From the NCBI GenBank assembly GCA_964251385.1, contig CAXUJK010000002.1, positions 709,832 to 773,831 of the forward strand: 64,000 bases of DNA, in the 5' to 3' direction. Source of the DNA: CADCVW01 sp964251385. Its GTDB lineage: Bacteria; Pseudomonadota; Alphaproteobacteria; Sphingomonadales; Sphingomonadaceae. The position numbers and the translations under genes are program-made. Shown here one piece after another: positions 17,423 through 26,957 of the stretch. The notes beneath the pieces were generated by a model. It saw only the letters and a program-made list of their open reading frames with translations, searched no databases and had not been told where the DNA came from. Numbering within the stretch: the first letter of the stretch is position 1; every line of letters starts with the position of its first letter.

Positions 17423-18094
17423 GTGCGCGCCTTCCTAGCCCGCGCCCACGTCTGGATCGGCTGGCTCGTCGCCGTGCCGGTCCTGCTGTGGACGGCGAGC
17501 GGCCTGTGGATGGTCGCGCGCCCGATTGAGGAAGTGCGCGGCGAGCACCTCGTCGCCAAGGCTCCGCCGCTCGTGCTGCCGCCAACACTGGTGCCGCCAC
17601 GAATGACGGCGCGTGCTATGACCAAGGTCGATATCGGTCGTCGCGCGGGTTCGCCCGTTTGGACGATCGCCTACGCCGACGGCGGCGCGTCCACGGCCAA
17701 CCTGACGACCGGAGCGCCGTTACCACCGCTGACGCGCGCAGAGGCGCTTGCGGCCGCTCGCAACCATCTGGTCCGTGCCGCGCCCGTCGAGCAGGTTACG
17801 CGAACGCCCGCCGACGCACCGCCGATCGATCTGCGCCGCGCCCGACCCGCCTGGCGGGTCCAGTTCGCCGACGGTGCGCGCGTCTACGTCGATGCCGACA
17901 CCGGCGCGGTGCTTGCGCTGCGCACGCGGCAGTGGCGGTTGTTCGATCTCATGTGGGGCCTGCACATACTGGCACCGCGAGCCCGCGAGAATACCAGTCA
18001 CGCCGTGTTGATCGTCGCCGCGGCGCTGGCGCTGATAACGGTCGTCGTCGGGACGGTACTTTTGCCGTGGTCGCGCTACACGCGCTCACGCTGA
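17423..18094 (+). CDS. PepSY-domain membrane protein
   Basis: 223 residues, starting with GTG directly after the lpdA stop. One N-terminal helix (residues 8-32, VWIGWLVAVPVLLWTASGLWM) and one C-terminal helix (about 190-213) frame a periplasmic region with a PepSY-like stretch (RPAWRVQFADGARVYVDADTGAVLALR). This layout resembles the short PepSY-TM proteins of alphaproteobacteria, some of which are linked to iron or haem handling. The exact role is unknown. It is probably translated from the suc-lpd mRNA. Confidence 0.75.
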   Translation: MRAFLARAHVWIGWLVAVPVLLWTASGLWMVARPIEEVRGEHLVAKAPPLVLPPTLVPPRMTARAMTKVDIGRRAGSPVWTIAYADGGASTANLTTGAPLPPLTRAEALAAARNHLVRAAPVEQVTRTPADAPPIDLRRARPAWRVQFADGARVYVDADTGAVLALRTRQWRLFDLMWGLHILAPRARENTSHAVLIVAAALALITVVVGTVLLPWSRYTRSR

Positions 18095-18106
18095 GCGGCG
18101 CTGCCC

Positions 18107-18730
18107 GTGTTCAGCCCGCCCGAATTTTCGGCCTTACTTGCCGCCTTCCTCGATATCGCCGCAATTTTTGTGTTCGCGCTGACGGGGGCGCTCGTCGCTG
18201 CGTCCAAGCGGCAGACGCTCGTAACCTTTGCGTTCTTCGCGGTGGTCGCGGGCGTGGGCGGCGGATCCGTGCGCGATCTGCTGATCGGCGCGCGCGTATT
18301 CTGGATCGATCACGATCTCTCGCTCGCCGCCTGCCTGATCGCGGCGTTGACCGTGTGGGCCGCGCCGAAAACATGGTGGCAGGGCCGCGCGCTCGACTGG
18401 CTCGATGCGGTGGGGCTGGCCGCCTACGCGACATTCGGCGCGGCCAAGGCGCTGGCGTACGGCGTCGCACCGCTGCCGGCGATCGCCATGGGCGTGTTGA
18501 CCGGATGCCTCGGCGGCATTCTGCGCGACGTGCTGGCGGGCCGGCCGTCAATCCTGATGCGTCCAGAACTGTACGTGACAGCGGCGGCCTTGTCTGCTGC
18601 CTTGGTCGTCGGACTGCTCTTGGTGGACGTGCCCACGATGGTGGCGGGTCCGGTAGCGGCTGCCGCAGGATTCGCGTTGCGCGCGCTGGCGATCGCCAAG
18701 GGATTGCGGTTGCCGGCCTATCGGCTTTAA
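18107..18730 (+). CDS. Trimeric intracellular cation (TRIC) channel family protein, YadS/UPF0126 type
   Basis: 207 residues, seven hydrophobic segments. It is built of two homologous halves, each with the family motif: GVGGGSVRDLLIG in the first and CLGGILRDVLAG in the second. Bacterial TRIC proteins form homotrimeric cation channels. The GTG at 18107 starts 12 nt after the PepSY gene, so it may be the last gene of this plus-strand run. The next gene, sppA, is convergent. Confidence 0.88.
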   Translation: MFSPPEFSALLAAFLDIAAIFVFALTGALVAASKRQTLVTFAFFAVVAGVGGGSVRDLLIGARVFWIDHDLSLAACLIAALTVWAAPKTWWQGRALDWLDAVGLAAYATFGAAKALAYGVAPLPAIAMGVLTGCLGGILRDVLAGRPSILMRPELYVTAAALSAALVVGLLLVDVPTMVAGPVAAAAGFALRALAIAKGLRLPAYRL

Positions 18731-18759
18731 CGAGCCGCCTCACGTGCAGAATGCGGTTC

Positions 18760-20643
18760 TCAGCCGCCTCGCTTCAGTAGAGACAGCAACGACGCACCCC
18801 GCCACATGTCTGCACGTGAGGCCGCGCCGACGGGCGGGCATTCCAGGCACCGGACCTGCACCGCAGGCCCACCGACAATTGCACCCGCATCCGCGACGGC
18901 ACGAGCGATCTGCAGCTCCGGACGCCCGGTCACGCCTCCGAAAGCGTCATACGATGTCGCCTGCTCGCTCTCGTCCTCTCCGGTGCCGCTGAACATCTGC
19001 GTCAGCGAGGCAAGGAGCGAAGGCGGCTGGTCGAGATAGACGGGTGCGTAGCCCGTGCCCAGCTTGGCAAGGCTTGCCGCCTTGGCGACCGCTTCGGACA
19101 GCCCGCCGAAGCTGTCGACCAGGCCGAGTTGACGCGCGCTCGTCCCGTCCCAAACCCGACCTTGCGCGACCTGATCGACGCGTTGCACCGGCAGCTTGCG
19201 CGAGGCCGACACCAGGCCGAGGAACCGCGCGTACGTGCTTTCGATGCTGAGCTGGATAAGTTGACTAAACTGCGGCGATGGCCCGCGCAGCACGTCGGGC
19301 TCGCCCGAAAGCGGCGTCGTCTTGACCCCATCCGCGCCGATCCCGACCTTCTGCAACGCGCCCTGAAACGACGGGATGATCCCGAAGACGCCAATGGAGC
19401 CCGTGATCGTCGATCGTTCGGCCATGACGTGGTCCGCGGGCATGGCCACCCAGTAGCCGCCCGATGCCGCGACCGATCCCATCGACGCCACCACGGGTAT
19501 GCCGCGCGACTTGGCGTTGAGCACTGCCTGCCGGATGCGCTCGGATGCGAGCACCGACCCGCCGCCGCTATCGATGCGCACGACCAGCGCTTTCAGGTCG
19601 CGCGTGTCGAGCGCGCGGTCGATCACGGCCGCGATCGTGTCGCCGCCAGCCGTCCCGTTCGGCGCGCGCCCGTCGACGATGTTGCCCGCGATCGTGACGA
19701 CGCCGACCGTGCCGTCCGTCGGCTGCGCGGCGACAACCGTTCGGGTCCAGTCGGCCATCTTGATCGCGTTGAAGCTGCCAGGGACGTCGTCCTTGGCCAC
19801 CCCTGCCAACGCTGCCATGCGCTTTCCGAACGCGGTGCGGTCGCCGATCTTGTCCACCAACCCCGCGCGCAGCGAAGCCTGCGCAAGGTCGCCGTTCGCC
19901 GCGCGCACGAACGCCGCCGGATCCGACACCGCCGCAGCGATTCGCGCTTTCGGCCGCGCCCTGGCGACATTCGCCTGCCAGTTCTGCCACAACGAGTTCG
20001 CAAGCGCCTGCGCGGCCGCCTTGGCTTCAGGCGACTGATCCGTGCGGATCAATGGTTCGACCGCCGCTTTGTACGTGCCGACGCGGTAGACGTTGGCGGT
20101 GACGCCGAGCTTGTCGAGCACTTCCTTGAAGTACAAGTTATTGCCGCCCGGCCCTGCGACGACTACGCCGCCCAGTGGATTGAGCCAGATCTCCGAGGCG
20201 TGCGCGGCGAGCTGGTAGCTGTCGTCGCTGTATCCCGTCGCATAGGCGATTACGGGCTTGTTACGTTTGACCAGGTCGATCGCGGTCGCGACGTCGTCCA
20301 GGCTTGCCTGCCCGCCGCCGATGAACTGGTCGAGATCGAGCGCCACGGCTTTGACGCGGCCGTCGGTCGCCGCGGCTTCCAGTCCCATGACGACGTCGCG
20401 CAGCCGATATTCCCGCAGCACCGGACCGCCGCCGGCGAACTCGGCGAACGGGTCCGCCTCGGCGGGTTGCTCGACGATCGACCCGCGCAGGTCCATGACG
20501 AGCGCGCCGTCGCGGATGCCCGCCGGGTTCGCGCCCGCCGAAAGCCCTGCGTACAACAGGCCGAAAAACAGCAGCATCAGGATCAGGACGAGCGCGTCCT
20601 TGACCCCGACAAGAACTCGCCAAACGCCACGCACGAACCGCAT
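18760..20643 (-). CDS. sppA: Signal peptide peptidase SppA (67K, long type)
   Basis: 627 residues: two tandem S49 domains as in E. coli SppA. One N-terminal transmembrane helix (residues 14-38) anchors it in the inner membrane facing the periplasm. The catalytic Lys is in the first half (RVGTYKAAVEP) and the catalytic Ser in the second (MGSVAASGGYWVAMPAD). It degrades remnant signal peptides and may act on other membrane peptides. The gene is divergent from groES. Confidence 0.93.
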   Translation of the reverse strand: MRFVRGVWRVLVGVKDALVLILMLLFFGLLYAGLSAGANPAGIRDGALVMDLRGSIVEQPAEADPFAEFAGGGPVLREYRLRDVVMGLEAAATDGRVKAVALDLDQFIGGGQASLDDVATAIDLVKRNKPVIAYATGYSDDSYQLAAHASEIWLNPLGGVVVAGPGGNNLYFKEVLDKLGVTANVYRVGTYKAAVEPLIRTDQSPEAKAAAQALANSLWQNWQANVARARPKARIAAAVSDPAAFVRAANGDLAQASLRAGLVDKIGDRTAFGKRMAALAGVAKDDVPGSFNAIKMADWTRTVVAAQPTDGTVGVVTIAGNIVDGRAPNGTAGGDTIAAVIDRALDTRDLKALVVRIDSGGGSVLASERIRQAVLNAKSRGIPVVASMGSVAASGGYWVAMPADHVMAERSTITGSIGVFGIIPSFQGALQKVGIGADGVKTTPLSGEPDVLRGPSPQFSQLIQLSIESTYARFLGLVSASRKLPVQRVDQVAQGRVWDGTSARQLGLVDSFGGLSEAVAKAASLAKLGTGYAPVYLDQPPSLLASLTQMFSGTGEDESEQATSYDAFGGVTGRPELQIARAVADAGAIVGGPAVQVRCLECPPVGAASRADMWRGASLLSLLKRGG

Positions 20644-20716
20644 CTTGTCACCCTATCGACTTGCCCGTGCGCTACCCGAGCGTTCACGGTCACGCAAAGA
20701 AATTGCAGAACGACGG

Positions 20717-20743
20717 TTGATCCAGGTGAACACAGGCTTACAT
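20717..20743 (+). promoter_or_regulatory. Probable groESL promoter
   Basis: GTTGATC (from 20716) and CTTACAT (to 20743), with a 15-nt gap between TTGATC and TTACAT, resemble both a housekeeping promoter with a short spacer and an alphaproteobacterial heat-shock (RpoH) promoter. The start point would fall near 20750, directly at the CIRCE operator, as is usual for HrcA-controlled groESL. Confidence 0.45.
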
Positions 20744-20751
20744 GGCGGGGG

Positions 20752-20778
20752 CTGGCACTCGCCTCGGCTGAGTGCCAG
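20752..20778 (+). promoter_or_regulatory. CIRCE operator (HrcA binding site)
   Basis: A perfect 9-bp inverted repeat, CTGGCACTC-N9-GAGTGCCAG, which is the CIRCE element apart from the outermost bases (consensus TTAGCACTC-N9-GAGTGCTAA). It lies 37 bp before the groES ATG. HrcA, which is encoded elsewhere, should repress groESL here until heat shock. Confidence 0.93.
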
Positions 20779-20815
20779 TCACGATATCATCAACGACACA
20801 CAAGGGGTTTCCCAC

Positions 20816-21103
20816 ATGAACTTCAGACCGCTGCACGACCGCGTTCTCGTTCGCCGCATCGAAGCCGACGAAAAGACCGCGGGCGGCATCATCATTCCCG
20901 ACACCGCCAAGGAAAAGCCGCAGGAAGGCGAAGTCGTCTCCGCCGGCACCGGCGCACGCAACGAAGCGGGCACGGTCGTGCCGCTCGAGGTCAAGGCGGG
21001 CGACAAGATCCTGTTCGGCAAATGGTCGGGCACCGAGGTCAAGGTCGACGGCGAAGAGCTGATCATCATGAAGGAAAGCGACATTCTCGGGATCGTCGGC
21101 TAA
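20816..21103 (+). CDS. groES: Co-chaperonin GroES
   Basis: 95 residues, the normal length. It opens MNFRPLHDRVLVRRIEADEKTAGGI, with the mobile loop at about residues 17-34, and ends in SDILGIVG. It caps the GroEL cavity. The frame is open far upstream through the promoter region, but CIRCE and the family length fix the ATG at 20816. groEL follows after 51 nt. Confidence 0.97.
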   Translation: MNFRPLHDRVLVRRIEADEKTAGGIIIPDTAKEKPQEGEVVSAGTGARNEAGTVVPLEVKAGDKILFGKWSGTEVKVDGEELIIMKESDILGIVG

Positions 21104-21154
21104 CTTCCGCCCAGCCATCAACTTCATCAACTTAAAGATCGAAAGGGCACCATC

Positions 21155-22804
<1,650 letters not shown>

Positions 22805-22813
22805 TTTCGCATC

Positions 22814-22833
22814 GGGGCAGCGAAAGCTGCCCC
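22814..22833 (+). terminator. First hairpin after groEL
   Basis: An 8-bp stem GGGGCAGC / GCTGCCCC closed by a GAAA tetraloop, 10 nt after the groEL stop. It lacks a T-tract, so it is more likely an mRNA 3'-stabilising structure than a complete intrinsic terminator. Confidence 0.55.
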
Positions 22834-22898
22834 GAAGACGAAATTAGAACGGCCGGCGAGGCGGCAAAGCTTCGCTTCGCCGAACTCGTCCGACGTCA

Positions 22899-22982
22899 GC
22901 TTGGGCTTTGCCCAAGCCTTCCTGCCACTACCAACCACACCAGAACCAGATCAGGCCGGAGGAGCAATCCTCCGGCCTTTTC
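22899..22982 (+). terminator. Second hairpin and strong intrinsic terminator of groESL
   Basis: At 22899-22917 an 8-bp stem (GCTTGGGC / GCCCAAGC) has a TTT loop. At 22954-22977 a 10-bp stem (GGCCGGAGGA / TCCTCCGGCC) with a GCAA loop is followed directly by TTTTCT, a textbook intrinsic terminator. It separates groESL from the next gene. Confidence 0.85.
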
Positions 22983-23031
22983 TATGCCGCATCATGCCGG
23001 TACGCTCTGTTGAGACTTGGGGAACACGGAC

Positions 23032-23733
23032 ATGAAACGCGCTCTACTCGCCCTTACCGCGCTGGCCCTCGCGGTCCCCGCCTCCGCGATCGAACCGCGC
23101 GCGATCCGCTCCGCCAAGCAGGTCAAGGCCCCCAACGGCGCGGTCCGCCTGTCCGTACGCAGTCAGGTTCAGCAGCAGGGAACGCTCCACGTCTGGTTCG
23201 TCCGCACGGACGGCGACCCCGCGAACAACGCCGATGTCCTCAAATTCGAACGCGGGCAGGGTGTGCCGCTCGCGGGATCGAACATGATGGACACGCGGCC
23301 GCTGATCTTCGCGGTCCGACCCGGCCGCTACCGTCTTCTCGCGCACGGAGTGCAGTGTCCCGGGCTGCCGCCGGAAGGTACGTTCGCCTGCTCGGTCACG
23401 CAGTTCGGCAGCACGACGCAGAAATCCGCGGCGCGTTACGGCATGGATGCGCCCGAATTCGAGGTCGTCGCGGGCAAGGTCACCGATATCGGCGACGTGA
23501 TCCTGGAAGCGACCGAGGGATCGCCGATCGACGAGGCGAACGCGTTCGCCTTCATGCAGAGGAACGCGCGCGCGTTCCAGATCCGCTTTCAACCCGCCGC
23601 CCGTCCGCTGCCCGACGGCTTTGCGGCGGCGATGACCGGGCCGCCCCCGGTCGTCGCTCCCGAGTTCCGATCGAAGATCAGTTGTGCCAAACGCCCCAAG
23701 GGCGCGGCGCTCTACTTCCCGTTCACCTGCTGA
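23032..23733 (+). CDS. Secreted protein of unknown function
   Basis: 233 residues. A signal peptide is evident (MKRALLALTALALAVPASA, then IEPRAIR). The mature part contains three Cys, two of them close together (CPGLPPEGTFACS) and one near the C-terminus in KISCAKRPKG. The proposed ATG at 23032 has GGAACACGG upstream, and an in-frame start at 23017 is possible. I recognise no family; a periplasmic, beta-rich protein is a guess from composition. Confidence 0.65.
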   Translation: MKRALLALTALALAVPASAIEPRAIRSAKQVKAPNGAVRLSVRSQVQQQGTLHVWFVRTDGDPANNADVLKFERGQGVPLAGSNMMDTRPLIFAVRPGRYRLLAHGVQCPGLPPEGTFACSVTQFGSTTQKSAARYGMDAPEFEVVAGKVTDIGDVILEATEGSPIDEANAFAFMQRNARAFQIRFQPAARPLPDGFAAAMTGPPPVVAPEFRSKISCAKRPKGAALYFPFTC

Positions 23734-23745
23734 GCGCCCGAAGCA

Positions 23746-23919
23746 CTATTCTTCGGTCTCGTCGTCGTTCGCGCCTTCGTCGTCGACTGGCTCGTCGAGC
23801 ATCGCGGCCGCATCGTTCAACTGCCGATCCTCGTCCGCGCTGAGTTCGTCCTTGCGATCCTCGCCGCCGCCGCACGCGGCCAGCATCAACATCGCCGCAA
23901 GAGCCAGCGCACGGCGCAT
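23746..23919 (-). CDS. Small acidic lipoprotein, unknown function
   Basis: 57 residues. MRRALALAAMLMLAACGGG is a lipoprotein signal with lipobox LAAC (Cys16). The mature part is very acidic (DELSADEDRQLN... DDEGANDDETEE). Its ATG overlaps the stop of the preceding lipoprotein gene by 4 nt (ATGA). Too short to assign to a family. Confidence 0.6.
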   Translation of the reverse strand: MRRALALAAMLMLAACGGGEDRKDELSADEDRQLNDAAAMLDEPVDDEGANDDETEE

Positions 23920-24185
23920 CAGTAGGTGACGACCTTGGCCTTGCCCGATCCGGCGTTGGCGCGATTGTCGGGTGCCGTGTCGTCGATGCTGTTGCTCAGC
24001 CGGTCGAGTTCGGCATCCGCGGCGGCCGTCGCGTCGGCGGTCGCGGCCTGCGTGTCCGACACGGCTTCGGCGGTGACCGCGTCGACGGTGGTGGCGGCCG
24101 CGACATTGCCGTCGCCCGCGCCATCGGAGGCGCCGCCGCACGCACCCAGCGCCAGCGTCGATAATGTTGCGAAAAGAAACTTCAT
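23919..24185 (-). CDS. Small Ala/Asp-rich lipoprotein, unknown function
   Basis: 88 residues. MKFLFATLSTLALGACGG is a lipoprotein signal with lipobox LGAC (Cys16). The mature part is low-complexity, rich in Ala, Thr, Asp and Val, and ends SGKAKVVTY. It is 10 nt downstream of mlaA and overlaps the next small lipoprotein, so the three envelope genes probably form one operon. Confidence 0.6.
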   Translation of the reverse strand: MKFLFATLSTLALGACGGASDGAGDGNVAAATTVDAVTAEAVSDTQAATADATAAADAELDRLSNSIDDTAPDNRANAGSGKAKVVTY

Positions 24186-24195
24186 GCCCAGGCTC

Positions 24196-25026
24196 CTAAC
24201 GCCGTCTGCGCCGCTGGCGAGCGGGGGGAGGCGACGCGCGCGGCGGTCCTGCACGCGTCGGCGACACGCCCGCGTTGCCGCGGTCGATATCGCGCAACGC
24301 CGCGTCCAGTTCGCGTTCGGCATCTCCGGCCGAACTCCCGTCCCTGTCCGCGATGTCCGCCGCACGTCGCTGGAAATACGCGGAGCGCGTCGTCGCGTAC
24401 GGGTCTGCGCTCGTCGCCAGCACCTGTTCGACGCCGCTGTCGATCAGGTCCGACCGCGAGCTCAAGACGCGCCCCGCGACAATCGCCGCGCTTTCGCTCG
24501 CGGTCGGGTTGAGAACCTGTCCGGTGAAGATGTACTGCGGATCGGCAACCATGCCGACGCCGATCCCGGCCGCGTCGCGCACCGTCGAAGGGCCCAGCAG
24601 CGGGAGGACGAGGTAACCGCCATCCTTGACCCCCCACGTCGCCAGTGTCTGCCCCAGATCCTCGCGCGTCGGCTTGAGACCCAGGCCGGTAGCATGGTCG
24701 GCCAACCCGCCGACCCCGATGGTGGAGTTGACCACGAACCGCCCGAGCGAATTGGCCGCGCGCCGAGGCTTGCCCTGGAGCAGCGAGTTGATCGCCGACC
24801 AGGGCTCGGTCAGGTTTTCCAGCACGCGCGAGAACCCGCGGCGCAGCGGAGACGGGGTAACCTTGCGAACGCCAACGGTTACCGGCCGCAATACCGCCTT
24901 GTCGACGGCGTTGTTCACCTTGAACATGGCGCGGTTATACCCGCCGAGCGGATCCGACCCGGGCTTGGTCGCGCACGCGCCCAGCGACATGGTTGCAAGA
25001 AGAAGGAGGTGGCGCTTCGTCATCAC
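24196..25026 (-). CDS. mlaA: MlaA (VacJ) family outer-membrane lipoprotein
   Basis: 276 residues. The lipobox is SLGAC (Cys18). The family core is present: DPLGGYNRAMFKVNNAVDKAVLRPV near the N-terminus, then PRRAANSLGRFVVNSTIGVGGLAD, DLGQTLATWGV..GGYLVLPLLGPSTVRD. MlaA removes mislocalised phospholipids from the outer leaflet and passes them to the Mla transport system. The C-terminus is an Arg/Pro-rich tail of about 30 residues. The other mla genes are not in the window. The start may be the Met two residues in. Confidence 0.92.
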   Translation of the reverse strand: MMTKRHLLLLATMSLGACATKPGSDPLGGYNRAMFKVNNAVDKAVLRPVTVGVRKVTPSPLRRGFSRVLENLTEPWSAINSLLQGKPRRAANSLGRFVVNSTIGVGGLADHATGLGLKPTREDLGQTLATWGVKDGGYLVLPLLGPSTVRDAAGIGVGMVADPQYIFTGQVLNPTASESAAIVAGRVLSSRSDLIDSGVEQVLATSADPYATTRSAYFQRRAADIADRDGSSAGDAERELDAALRDIDRGNAGVSPTRAGPPRASPPPARQRRRRR

Positions 25027-25069
25027 CGGCTCCTTGCCACGGAACGCCGCCGCGCGACAAGCGATTGAC

Positions 25070-25093
25070 GGATATAAGGATATCCTTATATCC
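25070..25093 (+). promoter_or_regulatory. Perfect 24-bp palindrome, probable operator of the methionine operon
   Basis: The 24 bases are identical on both strands; the core is ATAAGGATATCCTTAT. It ends 7 bp before the ATG of the ArsR-type regulator gene and is followed by another TATCCTTA-like half. Position and symmetry fit an autoregulatory ArsR-family operator overlapping the promoter or start region. Confidence 0.8.
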
Positions 25094-25100
25094 TTATGCT

Positions 25101-26051
25101 ATGCGAAACGCCGCTACCGTCTTTCGCGCGCTTGCCGATCCGACCCGGCTTCGGATCGTCATGCTCCTGCGTGCCATGGAGCTGTCGGTCGGGGAACTTG
25201 CGCAGGTTCTCGGCCAGTCGCAGCCGCGCGTGTCCCGCCACGTCAAAATCCTCGCCGACGCCGGTCTGACCGAACGCCGCAAGGAAGGAAGCTGGGTTTT
25301 CCTGAGCTTGGGCGAGCCCGATCGACTTGGCCCCCTGCTGGCCGCGGCCGACGTATATGGCGAAGGCGACGATACCGCGTGCGTGGATGCCACGCGCTTG
25401 GCCGCCGTGCGTGCCGACCGCGCCGCAGCCGCGGAGCGCTATTTCGAAGGGCATGCGCCGGTCTGGGACAGCATACGCTCGCTCCACATCGCCGAAGCGC
25501 AGGTCGAGGACGCGGTCGCGCGGGCGATCGGCGAGGCTCCGATGTCGTGCCTCGTCGATATCGGCACGGGCACCGGGCGCATGCTCGCGCTGTTCGGACG
25601 CCGCGCGGGCAAGGCGATCGGGATCGATCGCAGTTCCGAAATGCTGCGCGTCGCGCGTGCCCGGCTCGAGGAGGCGGGCGCGGGGGCCGACCTGCGTCAG
25701 GGCGACATGTACGCGCTGCCGCTCCCTGCGCGTTCCGCCGATCTCGTCATCCTGCACCAGGTGCTGCACTACGCGCAGGCTCCCGCTGCCGCGATCGTCG
25801 AGGCGGCGCGGCTGCTGGAACCCGGCGGTCGGCTGCTCATCGTCGATTTCGCTCCGCACGACCGCGAGGAACTGCGCGAGCGCGACGCGCATGCGCGGCT
25901 CGGGTTCGCGGACGACGCGATGCTCGGGTGGCTGCGCGCCGCGGGGCTCGACGCCGACGTGTGCGAGCACCTGGAAGGCGGCGAGCTGACCGTCACCCTG
26001 TGGCGCGGCACGCGTCCGGGTTCGCTGAACTTGATGGCAAAGGCGGCTTAG
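25101..26051 (+). CDS. ArsR-family regulator fused to an AdoMet-dependent methyltransferase domain
   Basis: 316 residues. Residues about 1-85 are an ArsR winged helix (FRALADPTRLRIVMLL ... LGQSQPRVSRHVKILADAGL). Residues about 140-250 are a class I methyltransferase fold (LVDIGTGTGRMLALFG, GDMYALPLPARSADLVILHQVLHY). No metal-binding Cys pair is seen, so metal sensing is unlikely. Being first in an operon with metF and metH, it probably senses AdoMet or S-adenosylhomocysteine, like the SahR/SamR group. The start at 25101 is set by the HTH and the operator just upstream. Confidence 0.88.
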   Translation: MRNAATVFRALADPTRLRIVMLLRAMELSVGELAQVLGQSQPRVSRHVKILADAGLTERRKEGSWVFLSLGEPDRLGPLLAAADVYGEGDDTACVDATRLAAVRADRAAAAERYFEGHAPVWDSIRSLHIAEAQVEDAVARAIGEAPMSCLVDIGTGTGRMLALFGRRAGKAIGIDRSSEMLRVARARLEEAGAGADLRQGDMYALPLPARSADLVILHQVLHYAQAPAAAIVEAARLLEPGGRLLIVDFAPHDREELRERDAHARLGFADDAMLGWLRAAGLDADVCEHLEGGELTVTLWRGTRPGSLNLMAKAA

Positions 26052-26957
26052 ATGAACGCTTATTCTGCACACGCGCCGCTGTTCGCCGACGCACGGGGCG
26101 ACATCGGCGTGTCGTTCGAGTTTTTTCCACCCAAGACCGAGGCGATGGCCGCGACTCTGTGGCAGTCGGTCGAGACGCTCGCGCCGCTTGAGCCCCGCTT
26201 CGTGTCGGTAACCTACGGCGCGGGCGGGTCGACGCGCGAGCGTACGCACGCCACGGTATCCCGCATCACGCGGGAAACGGCGCTGCACGCCGCCGCGCAT
26301 CTGACCTGCGTCGATGCGACGCGAGACGAGATCGACGAGATCGCGCGCGGATACTGGGCCGAAGGCGTGCGGCATATCGTCGCGTTGCGCGGGGACTCGC
26401 CCGAACCCGGCACGGCCTACGCGTCACATCCCGACGGCTACGCCAACGCGGCGGAACTAACCGAAGGGTTGTTGAAGATCGCGCCGTTTGAGATTTCGGT
26501 CGCCGCCTATCCGGAGTCGCACCCGGAAAGCGCGTGCCACGACAGCGACCTCGACAACCTCAAGCGAAAGCTCGACGCGGGCGCGACGCGGGCGATCACC
26601 CAATTCTTCTTTTCCGCCGACGCGTATCTGCGCTTCCGCGATCGCGCGGCGGCGGCGGGGATCGACAAGGAGCTGGTGCCCGGCATCCTGCCCGTGTCCA
26701 ACGTCGCGCAGACCCGCAAGTTCGCGAGCCAGTGTGGGGCGGCGATCCCAGAGTGGATGGACCGCGTGTTCGAAGGTCTGGACACGCTGCCCGCCGCGCG
26801 CCAGCTGATCGCGGCGACGATCGCGGCCGAATTGTGCGCGCAGTTGTACGCGGAAGACGTGCGACATTTCCACTTCTACACGCTGAACCGCGCTGAGCTC
26901 GCCTACGCGATATGCCATCTGCTGGGCGTGCGCGCGCCGGAAAGAGTGGCCGCATGA
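26052..26957 (+). CDS. metF: Methylenetetrahydrofolate reductase
   Basis: 301 residues. It makes 5-methyltetrahydrofolate, the methyl donor for methionine synthase. The start directly abuts the regulator stop. Family motifs are VSFEFFPPKTEAM with the catalytic Glu, FVSVTYGAGGSTRERT, and HIVALRGDSPEPG; the C-terminal HFYTLNRAELAYAI is also typical. Its stop overlaps the metH ATG by 4 nt. Confidence 0.96.
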   Translation: MNAYSAHAPLFADARGDIGVSFEFFPPKTEAMAATLWQSVETLAPLEPRFVSVTYGAGGSTRERTHATVSRITRETALHAAAHLTCVDATRDEIDEIARGYWAEGVRHIVALRGDSPEPGTAYASHPDGYANAAELTEGLLKIAPFEISVAAYPESHPESACHDSDLDNLKRKLDAGATRAITQFFFSADAYLRFRDRAAAAGIDKELVPGILPVSNVAQTRKFASQCGAAIPEWMDRVFEGLDTLPAARQLIAATIAAELCAQLYAEDVRHFHFYTLNRAELAYAICHLLGVRAPERVAA

